From Pseudomonadota bacterium (GTDB lineage Bacteria > Pseudomonadota > Alphaproteobacteria > Rhizobiales > Hyphomicrobiaceae), in NCBI GenBank assembly GCA_023416575.1, contig JAEZHL010000389.1:1-10507 (forward strand): 10,507 nt of DNA. Direction: 5' to 3'. The position numbers and the translations under genes were made by a program. Every line of letters starts with the position of its first letter. The first letter of the stretch is position 1. Of the stretch, positions 1 to 5,571 are shown piece by piece. Under the pieces are notes generated by a model that saw nothing but the letters and a program-made list of their open reading frames with translations, was not told the DNA's origin and ran no database searches.

Positions 1-256
1 GGGCCCAGGTGTAGCCGAAGAGAATGAGCTGGCCGATCCAGGTGCTCAGGAACCAGCTCACCGTTGCGTATTGCTGAGGCCCTGTCGCCGCCGCCAGCAG
101 CCACCAGGCGAGCAGGAGCGTGCCGAAATACAACGCGCCACCGGTGATGCGGTGCACACCTGACATCACCATGTTGATGAGCAGCGAATAGATTTGCAGG
201 TGGGGTGAAAGCGGCCGCTCGGCGCGCGTCTCCCCTCGTGCTCTCGCCTCAGCCAT
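1..256 (-). CDS. sdhC: Succinate dehydrogenase cytochrome b556 subunit SdhC (N-terminal part, cut by window edge)
   Basis: Membrane anchor subunit of succinate dehydrogenase (complex II), which helps bind heme b and ubiquinone in the inner membrane. Only the first 85 residues are in the window. The N-terminal motif RPLSPHLQIY (residues 14-23) and the following SGVHRITGG stretch (32-40) are the classic Sdh_cyt signature. S32 and R36 align by motif with the quinone-site Ser27 and Arg31 of E. coli SdhC. A first hydrophobic helix (about 40-57) and the start of a second (about 66-84) are visible; the heme-ligand histidine lies beyond the edge. The ATG at 256 is chosen because AAGGAGAG (268-261) sits 4 nt upstream and the product length then fits the family; an in-frame ATG at 337 lacks such support. 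It follows mesaconyl-CoA hydratase on the same strand, and sdhD/A/B would be expected further left. The identification rests on motifs read by eye and is secure. Confidence 0.93.
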   Translation of the reverse strand, partial: MAEARARGETRAERPLSPHLQIYSLLINMVMSGVHRITGGALYFGTLLLAWWLLAAATGPQQYATVSWFLSTWIGQLILFGYTWA

Positions 257-260
257 CCGG

Positions 261-268
261 CTCTCCTT
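261..268 (-). promoter_or_regulatory. Ribosome binding site of sdhC
   Basis: AAGGAGAG read on the minus strand, 4 nt before the ATG at 256. It decides between this start and the in-frame ATG at 337. Confidence 0.8.
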
Positions 269-360
269 TTGGCGCAGACCTCGTCGGCCGCCTTGTAACG
301 CCAGTTCGCCAGCGCAGCAATTCCTTGATGCTGGCATACCAGGCGAGCGAAATCAGCGGA

Positions 361-1419
361 CTAACGCGGCAGCAGCACCCAGGCGTCGAGATCCAGCACC
401 ACACCATCCTCGTAGGCGCCCGCCGCGTCTTTCAGCGGAAAGCCTCCTGCGGCCCGGTTTTTCAGCCCGACCAGCCGGATGCGCAAGGCGCCGAGATCGT
501 CCCGATGCGGCAGCGCGACCTTCTCGAGCACCTCCGACCATGCATAAAGAGTATCGCCGGCGAAGCAGGGTGCCACATGCCGGCCGCCATTGATGGCCGC
601 GAGGTGGAACGCATTCGCCAGCCCGTTGAAGGAGAGCGCGCGCGCCAGCGAGATCACGACGCCGCCGTAGATCAAGCGGCGGCCGAAGCGGCCGGCGCTC
701 TCGGTATGATGGTTGAAATGAACCCGGGCCGTATTCTGGTAGAGCCTGGTCGCGATCTGATGCTCGGCCTCTTCGATCGTCACGCCATCGGCATGGTCGA
801 TCCTCTCTCCGACCTCGTAATCCCCCCACAGGAAGGGCGACCCGGCGAGTTGCGTGTCATAGTCCTCCCGCGCGAAGGCGGGTAATTCCAGGCCGAGAGT
901 CTCGGGCGCAACGCGATCCGGCAGGTCCGGGACATGGGCCTCCGGCGCCGGCGATGACTTGTCCCGCTTGCGCACCATGACCCAGCGCACGTACTCGAGA
1001 ACAGTCGCGCCGTCCTGGTTCAAGCCGGTCGAGCGGACGTAAACGACGCCTGTCTCGCGATTCGAATTCTCCTTGAGCCCGATCACCTCGGAGACTGCGC
1101 TCAGCGTATCGCCGGGATAGACGGGAGTGAGGAAGCGGCAATCTGCGTAGCCGAGGTTCGCCACCGCATTCAGCGAGATGTCCGGAACCGTCTTGCCGAA
1201 GACCGTGTGGAACACGAGCAGGTCATCGAGCGGCGCGCGCGGATAGCCGATGGCGCGGGCGAACATGTCGGACGACTGCACGGCGAACCGCGCCCCGTAA
1301 AGGCTCGCGTACACGGCCACATCCCCTTCCGTCAGGGTACGCGGCGTCGCGTGCTGGATCACCTGACCGAGCCGGAAGTCCTCGAAGTAATTACCGCCGG
1401 TCGTCTTGGTGGGTGTCAT
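361..1419 (-). CDS. mcd: Mesaconyl-CoA hydratase (double MaoC-like domain)
   Basis: Probable mesaconyl-CoA hydratase (Mch/Mcd), the cytoplasmic enzyme that interconverts mesaconyl-C1-CoA and beta-methylmalyl-CoA in the ethylmalonyl-CoA pathway. The 352-residue product is close to the roughly 343 residues of the Rhodobacter enzyme as I recall it. The N-terminal segment (YFEDFRLGQVIQHATPRTLT, 11-30) and the SLYGARFAVQSSDMFARAIG stretch (39-58) resemble that family strongly. Two hot-dog MaoC-like halves are visible: about 10-150, and about 195-350 with the hydratase-like segment ATRLYQNTARVHFNHH (223-238). I prefer the ATG at 1419, which has GGGGGAG 7 nt upstream, over the GTG at 1443 that abuts the stop codon of the preceding gene. 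The CitE-like gene lies 24 bp upstream and sdhC 104 bp downstream on the same strand. A general MaoC enoyl-CoA hydratase acting on another C4/C5 CoA ester is the alternative. Confidence 0.87.
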   Translation of the reverse strand: MTPTKTTGGNYFEDFRLGQVIQHATPRTLTEGDVAVYASLYGARFAVQSSDMFARAIGYPRAPLDDLLVFHTVFGKTVPDISLNAVANLGYADCRFLTPVYPGDTLSAVSEVIGLKENSNRETGVVYVRSTGLNQDGATVLEYVRWVMVRKRDKSSPAPEAHVPDLPDRVAPETLGLELPAFAREDYDTQLAGSPFLWGDYEVGERIDHADGVTIEEAEHQIATRLYQNTARVHFNHHTESAGRFGRRLIYGGVVISLARALSFNGLANAFHLAAINGGRHVAPCFAGDTLYAWSEVLEKVALPHRDDLGALRIRLVGLKNRAAGGFPLKDAAGAYEDGVVLDLDAWVLLPR

Positions 1420-1426
1420 GGGTGAA

Positions 1427-1433
1427 CTCCCCC
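1427..1433 (-). promoter_or_regulatory. Ribosome binding site of mesaconyl-CoA hydratase
   Basis: GGGGGAG on the minus strand, 7 nt before the ATG at 1419. It supports that start over the upstream GTG at 1443. Confidence 0.6.
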
Positions 1434-1443
1434 GATCTGTCAC

Positions 1444-2322
1444 TCAGGCGCCTTCACGGGCCGCAATAGCCTCAGCGATTGCGACGGTCCGCCGGGCCGT
1501 TTTAGCGTGCAACAGCTCGACCATGCGGCCATCGAGCGTGATGGCGCCCTTGCCCTGGTTCTGGGGTTCGGCGAAGGCAGCGATGATCTTGCGCGCGAAG
1601 GCGACCTCCTCCGCGGAGGGCGAAAACACCTCGTTGGCCGTGGCGATCTGGTCCGGATGGATCAGCGTCTTGCCGTCCATGCCGAGCTGGCGCCCTTGCA
1701 GGCACTCGCGCCACAGGCCATCGGCGTCCTTGAAGGCATTGTAGACGCCGTCCAACACCTCGATTCCATAGGCCCGGGCGGCGGTGACGGCAGCCGATAG
1801 CCAGTAAAGTGCCGCCGTGCGGCTGGCGTCGAGCTCGGCGCGGGTCTCCTTGACGAGATCGTTGGTGCCCATCACGAAACAGGCAAGCCGGGTCGCGGAA
1901 TCGCGGGCGGCTGCGGCAATATCGCGCAGGTTGAGAACGGCAAGCGGCGTCTCGATCATCGCCCAAACGCCAATCTTGGCCGGCGCCCCTTCGAGCCCAC
2001 TGGCGACTTCCGCGAGCTGATGCGGGCTCGTCACCTTCGGCACCAGGATGGCATTAGGCGCCGCGGCCGCTGCTTGCGCCAGATCCTTGGCACCCCAGGG
2101 CGTGTCGAGCCCATTGATCCGCACCACGATCTCGCGACTGCCGTAGCCACCTGCGGCAACGGCCTCCATCACCTGCATCCGCGCAGCTTCCTTCGCCTCT
2201 GGCGCCACCGCATCTTCCAGGTCGAAAATGACGACATCTGCCGGAAGCGACTTGGCTTTCTCCAAAGCACGGGCATTCGAGCCGGGCATGTAAAGGGCGC
2301 TGCGACGCGGACGGGTATGCAT
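1444..2322 (-). CDS. CitE-family (3S)-malyl-CoA thioesterase / beta-methylmalyl-CoA lyase-like protein
   Basis: A HpcH/HpaI aldolase (CitE-like) protein of 292 residues, acting on malyl-CoA-type esters in the cytoplasm. The N-terminus (RPRRSALYMPGSNARALEKA, 4-23) and the run VIFDLEDAVAPEAKEAAR (31-48) resemble Rhodobacter Mcl2, the (3S)-malyl-CoA thioesterase, more than the longer Mcl1 lyase. Family features include R68 in VVRINGLDTPWG, E124 in AMIETP and D155 in GTNDL; the last two are the expected Mg2+ ligands. GMDGKTLIHPDQI (214-226) is the usual C-terminal CoA-site motif. The ATG at 2322 has GAGAGGA 5 nt upstream and gives the family length; longer readings of the frame add non-conserved sequence. 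It is the first gene of the minus-strand run leading into mesaconyl-CoA hydratase and sdhC. Whether it acts as a thioesterase (malate release) or a C-C lyase cannot be settled from sequence alone. Confidence 0.85.
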   Translation of the reverse strand: MHTRPRRSALYMPGSNARALEKAKSLPADVVIFDLEDAVAPEAKEAARMQVMEAVAAGGYGSREIVVRINGLDTPWGAKDLAQAAAAAPNAILVPKVTSPHQLAEVASGLEGAPAKIGVWAMIETPLAVLNLRDIAAAARDSATRLACFVMGTNDLVKETRAELDASRTAALYWLSAAVTAARAYGIEVLDGVYNAFKDADGLWRECLQGRQLGMDGKTLIHPDQIATANEVFSPSAEEVAFARKIIAAFAEPQNQGKGAITLDGRMVELLHAKTARRTVAIAEAIAAREGA

Positions 2323-2477
2323 GTATGTCCTCTCGAACGTAGTCGATGTCTCAAAGCTCAACGCCAGAGAGCCGCTGCCCCATATGGCCGCGAGCCTTTG
2401 CTGTGCTCCCATGACGGCTTGGCACTCACCACGTGCTCCGGCAAAGTGCGTCGCATAAGAAACCGGTGCAAGAACGC
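2323..2477. promoter_or_regulatory. Divergent intergenic region, presumed to hold two promoters
   Basis: A 155-bp spacer between two divergent transcription units. It must carry the start signals of the CitE-like/hydratase/sdhC run (minus) and the FAD-oxidoreductase/pyridoxal-kinase pair (plus). I could not pick out a convincing -35/-10 pair or operator on either strand, so the assignment rests on gene layout only. Confidence 0.45.
2328..2334 (-). promoter_or_regulatory. Ribosome binding site of the CitE-like gene
   Basis: GAGAGGA on the minus strand, 5 nt before the ATG at 2322. It supports the 292-residue form over longer readings. Confidence 0.65.
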
Positions 2478-3665
2478 ATGACCAGCCCATCCAGAGATAT
2501 CGTGATCGTCGGTGGCAGCATCGTCGGATCCGCGACGGCCTATTACCTTGCGGCGGCGGGTGCACTGGACGGGCGCCGGGTCGTCATCGTCGAGCAGGAC
2601 CCGACTTACGCGGCCTGCAGCACCGCGCGGTCCGCTGGCGGCGTGCGGCAGCAGTTCTCGACCCCCGAGAACATCGCCATGTCGCAGGTCACGCTGGACC
2701 TCATCCGCCACTTGAAGGAACGGTTCGGGCCGGAGGCGGATGTCGGCTTTCGGGAGCAGGGCTATCTTATTCTCGCTTCACCGGAAGGAGCGGACGTTCT
2801 CGCGGCCAACGTGGAAACGCAGCGCAAACAGGGCGCCGACATCGTTCTGCTCGGACGCGACGAGCTCGCCCGGCGCTTCTCCTGGCTCGATACCGAGGGG
2901 GTGGCATGCGGCAGCTTCGGCCAATCCGGCGAGGGCTGGCTCGACCCGGTGAGCCTCATGGCGCTGTTCCGGAACGCTGCGCGCGCTGCGGGAGTCGAGG
3001 TCATCCACGACACCGTCACCGGCATCGAGAGGAAAGGTGAGGCGGTCGAGAGTGTCACGCTGGCGAGCGGCACGCGGCTCACGTGCGGGGCGGTCGTCAA
3101 TGCGGCCGGGCCAAGTGCTGGCGCGATCGCGGCACTCGCCGGCATCCGCCTGCCCGTCGAGCCGCGCAAACGCTTCGTGTACGTCATCGACTGCAGGGAG
3201 GCGCCGGAAGAGCTTCATCGCGCGCCGCTGACGGCCGACGCGAGCGGCGTCTGGTTCCGCCCGGAAGGCCGGATGTTCATCACCGGCATATCGCCGGAGG
3301 AAGCCGATGAGCCGCCTGCGGTCGATCTCGACCAGATCGACTATGGCGTGTTCGAGCAGGAGGTCTGGCCGCGGCTCGCTACCCGCGTGCCGCTGTTCGA
3401 GCGGATCAAGGTCGTGAACGCCTGGGCCGGATTCTACGACTACAACACTCTCGACCAGAACGCGATCATCGGCCCGCATCCGGAGGTGCGCAACTTCTAC
3501 TTCGGCAATGGCTTTTCCGGTCATGGCCTGCAGCAGGGAGCCGCTGCCGGGCGCGCGATTGCGGAGCTGATCCTCAACGGCCGCTTCGTGACGCTCGATC
3601 TGTCGCGGTTCGGCTACGCCCGGATCGCCGAGGGCCGCCCGATGCGCGAGCTCAACATCATCTGA
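2478..3665 (+). CDS. FAD-dependent oxidoreductase, DAO family (FOXRED1 / sarcosine-oxidase-like)
   Basis: A 395-residue flavoprotein of the D-amino-acid-oxidase fold (PF01266). The N-terminal dinucleotide-binding motif is DIVIVGGSIVGSATAYYLA (residues 7-25), with E39 placed to bind the FAD ribose at the end of the second beta strand. STARSAGGVRQQF (48-60) is the typical second FAD contact of the FOXRED1/glycine-oxidase-like group. The C-terminal NGFSGHGLQQG (344-354) is the family's closing FAD loop. Such enzymes oxidise secondary or primary amines of small amino acids, or 2-hydroxy acids; the substrate here is unknown. There is no signal peptide and no transmembrane segment, so it is probably cytoplasmic. 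I chose the ATG at 2478 because homologues begin just before the nucleotide-binding motif; the in-frame GTG at 2433 has no ribosome binding site. The pyridoxal kinase gene starts 9 bp after the stop, which suggests co-transcription. Confidence 0.86.
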   Translation: MTSPSRDIVIVGGSIVGSATAYYLAAAGALDGRRVVIVEQDPTYAACSTARSAGGVRQQFSTPENIAMSQVTLDLIRHLKERFGPEADVGFREQGYLILASPEGADVLAANVETQRKQGADIVLLGRDELARRFSWLDTEGVACGSFGQSGEGWLDPVSLMALFRNAARAAGVEVIHDTVTGIERKGEAVESVTLASGTRLTCGAVVNAAGPSAGAIAALAGIRLPVEPRKRFVYVIDCREAPEELHRAPLTADASGVWFRPEGRMFITGISPEEADEPPAVDLDQIDYGVFEQEVWPRLATRVPLFERIKVVNAWAGFYDYNTLDQNAIIGPHPEVRNFYFGNGFSGHGLQQGAAAGRAIAELILNGRFVTLDLSRFGYARIAEGRPMRELNII

Positions 3666-3674
3666 GAGAGGCCC

Positions 3675-4499
3675 ATGGCCCGCGTCCTTGCCTTATCGTC
3701 CCAGGTCGCCCGTGGTCACGTCGGCCTGTCCGCGGTCGTCCCGGCGCTGCAGGGCCTCGGTCACGAAGTCTGGCCGCTGCCGACCGTCATCCTGTCGAAC
3801 CACCTCGGTCATAAGCACGCGGCGGGGATGCAGATCGCGCCGTCCGCACTGGAAGAGATGGTCGATGCCCTCGACCGGAATGGATGGCTCGACCAGATCG
3901 ATTCAGTCTTCACTGGCTATCTGCCGAGCGCAGATCACGTCCAGTTGGCATCTGCGATCGTTCGGCGGCTGAAGAGCGAGCGCACGCTTCTCTACCTCTG
4001 CGACCCCATCATGGGCGACGAGCCCGGGGGTCTTTATCTCGATCCACGCGCCGCCAGCGCCACGCGCGACGAGCTCGTCCGGCTCGCGGACGTTCTGACG
4101 CCCAACCGCTACGAGCTTGGCTGGCTGGCGAGCCGGCCCGTCGATACCACCGAACAAATTCGCGAGGCGGCGCGCGCCCTCACCACTGGAACGGTGGTCG
4201 TCACCTCTGCCCTCCGGCGTGAGGCGTTCATCGATAACCTGCTGCTCACGTCCGGGGAGGCGGCGCGCTGCGAGGTGCTCTGGCGCCCTGACGTGCCGCA
4301 CGGGACGGGAGACCTGTTCGCGGGCCTCTATCTCGGCCACCGCCTCAACGGAGCGACCGATCGGGAGGCGCTAGGCCGGGCGGCCGCAGGCGTCGAGCAG
4401 GCAGTCCTCGCAAGCCAGGGCTGCGACGAGCTGGCGCTGGTCAAATCCCAGGGCGCGTGGTCCGCAGCGAAGGCGCTCGACGTCAGGGAATTGGATTGA
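3675..4499 (+). CDS. pdxY: Pyridoxal kinase (PdxY/PdxK type)
   Basis: A ribokinase-superfamily kinase of 274 residues that phosphorylates pyridoxal to PLP using ATP, in the cytoplasmic B6 salvage pathway. Motifs run in the PdxY order: SSQVARGHVG (8-17), VWPLPTVILSNH (32-43), TGYLPSADH (80-88), CDPIMGD (109-115), TPNRYEL (142-148) and HGTGDLFAG (209-217). D213 of GTGD is the expected catalytic base. Length is close to the family's usual 280 or so. The ATG at 3675 is preceded by GAGAGG only 3 nt away and follows the FAD-oxidoreductase stop by 9 bp, so the two are probably translated from one mRNA. A bifunctional kinase that also accepts pyridoxine or pyridoxamine cannot be excluded. The tail after about residue 240 is less conserved. 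Confidence 0.92.
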   Translation: MARVLALSSQVARGHVGLSAVVPALQGLGHEVWPLPTVILSNHLGHKHAAGMQIAPSALEEMVDALDRNGWLDQIDSVFTGYLPSADHVQLASAIVRRLKSERTLLYLCDPIMGDEPGGLYLDPRAASATRDELVRLADVLTPNRYELGWLASRPVDTTEQIREAARALTTGTVVVTSALRREAFIDNLLLTSGEAARCEVLWRPDVPHGTGDLFAGLYLGHRLNGATDREALGRAAAGVEQAVLASQGCDELALVKSQGAWSAAKALDVRELD

Positions 4500-4618
4500 C
4501 TGAAAAAACTGGTTGCCAATACCGGTGCAGTTGCAGGATGTTGCCGCCAGCATGAGGGCGGCGCCCGATCCTGCTGCCCATCGGCACCGGCCCGCGCCAC
4601 AACTGAGCCCGACATCTC

Positions 4619-5257
4619 ATGAGCCTGTTTCCAGAGCACCTGGCCGATCGTTTTCGTCGATTCAAGTATCGGCACTTCTCGCCGAACCTGGATCATTACG
4701 AAACCCTCGCCACGCACGGACAGCACCCCGACGTGATGGTGGTGAGTTGCTGCGACAGCCGTGTCGACCCGGAAACCATTTTTAGCGCCATGCCGGGCGA
4801 GCTGTTCGTTGTCCGCAATGTTGCGAACCTGGTGCCGCCGTTCGAGACGACCGGCCGCTACCACGGCGTCAGCGCCGCCCTCGAGTTCGCGGCACTCAAC
4901 CTGCGCGTCAAGCACATCGTCGTCCTCGGGCATTCCGGATGCGGCGGCATCAGCGCCTGCCTCGAGCAGTCGGCGGCGCGCCAGTCGGAGGCCCAGTTCA
5001 TTTCGAACTGGATGTCGATTCTGGACGAAGCGCGCGAGAAGGTGCTGGGATGTTGTGCCGGCCGGCCTATTCCCGAAATGCGCCGCGAGCTCGAGCGCGA
5101 AGGCATCAAGGCCTCGCTCGAAAACTTGCGCAGCTTCCCATGCGTGCGAACCCTTGAAAGCCGGGGGCGGCTTCATCTCCACGGCGCGTACTTCGAAATA
5201 GCAGCCGGCCGACTATCAGTTCTCAACGAGGGTACGAGCGAGTTCGTCTCCATCTGA
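4619..5257 (+). CDS. Beta-class carbonic anhydrase
   Basis: A 212-residue zinc enzyme interconverting CO2 and bicarbonate, supplying bicarbonate to carboxylases and helping pH balance. The zinc ligands C44, H105 and C108 and the catalytic Asp-Arg pair D46 and R48 are all present, in CCDSRVDP (44-51) and GHSGCGG (104-110). VRNVANLVPP (65-74) is the usual core segment. Length is typical of bacterial beta-carbonic anhydrases. There is no signal peptide, so it should be cytoplasmic. The start at 4619 has only a weak ribosome binding site, but the N-terminus (a FRRFK stretch before DHYETLA) looks like the family. It lies 119 bp after the pyridoxal kinase gene, so it may have its own promoter. The ethylmalonyl-CoA pathway implied by the left-hand genes includes carboxylations that consume bicarbonate, so the neighbourhood is compatible, but a direct link is inference. 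Confidence 0.94.
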   Translation: MSLFPEHLADRFRRFKYRHFSPNLDHYETLATHGQHPDVMVVSCCDSRVDPETIFSAMPGELFVVRNVANLVPPFETTGRYHGVSAALEFAALNLRVKHIVVLGHSGCGGISACLEQSAARQSEAQFISNWMSILDEAREKVLGCCAGRPIPEMRRELEREGIKASLENLRSFPCVRTLESRGRLHLHGAYFEIAAGRLSVLNEGTSEFVSI

Positions 5258-5320
5258 GCACGCAGGCGCGGGCTGAACGGCGGAGTTCGCAATTGCCCCA
5301 TGACGCCGGAGCCAAATGCG

Positions 5321-5336
5321 GCTAGTCTGGACTAGC
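5321..5336. repeat. Perfect 7-bp inverted repeat with 2-bp centre
   Basis: GCTAGTC-TG-GACTAGC: both arms are exact reverse complements. The 2-nt centre makes a tight hairpin unlikely unless the stem opens to 6 bp with a 4-nt loop. No T-run follows, so it does not look like an intrinsic terminator. A dimeric repressor or activator site is possible. It lies 64 bp after the carbonic anhydrase stop and 235 bp before the kinase start. Confidence 0.6.
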
Positions 5337-5561
5337 AGGCTACGGATGCTGGCGTTAAGTATAGCTCCAAGAGCGCGCTGGCTCGGTGGAACGAGGTGCG
5401 ATACCTGATCCACATGCGGATGGCCCCCGCCAAGGAGGCATGGCAACGAGTGCACAGTTGCGGTTCCGACGCCGAAACGAGGCTCAGCTCGTCAGCATCC
5501 GCGGGTTCATACACTCCATGCCAACCGCAGCGTGCCGACCAGCTCACACAATGACACCGTG

Positions 5562-5568
5562 AGGAGAG
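5562..5568 (+). promoter_or_regulatory. Ribosome binding site of the HWE kinase
   Basis: AGGAGAG, 3 nt before the ATG at 5572. It supports that start over the in-frame ATG at 5653. Confidence 0.7.
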
Positions 5569-5571
5569 TGC

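Larger units (their letters stand above)
5258..5571. other. 314-bp gene-free region upstream of the HWE kinase
   Basis: No convincing gene is seen on either strand; the short open frames here lack recognisable motifs. It holds one perfect inverted repeat (5321-5336), a weak 5-bp hairpin around 5477-5492, and the strong ribosome binding site of the kinase. The kinase promoter is presumably here, but I cannot name a sigma-factor match. In particular, the one GGAAC occurrence (near 5387) is not followed at 16-17 nt by CGTT, as an EcfG-type general stress promoter would require. Confidence 0.5.

Noticed and set aside
205..885. Long plus-strand open frame (226 codons) across the hydratase gene
   Set aside because: It is antisense to sdhC and mesaconyl-CoA hydratase, shows no domain motif, and reflects GC-rich codon bias on the opposite strand.
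4500..4618. Possible terminator hairpin between pyridoxal kinase and carbonic anhydrase
   Set aside because: Only a 5-bp stem (CCGAT/ATCGG) is present with no T-run after it; an A-run near 4502 is not preceded by a stem.
5380..5420. EcfG-type general stress promoter upstream of the HWE kinase
   Set aside because: A GGAAC occurs here, but no CGTT follows at the required 16-17 nt.
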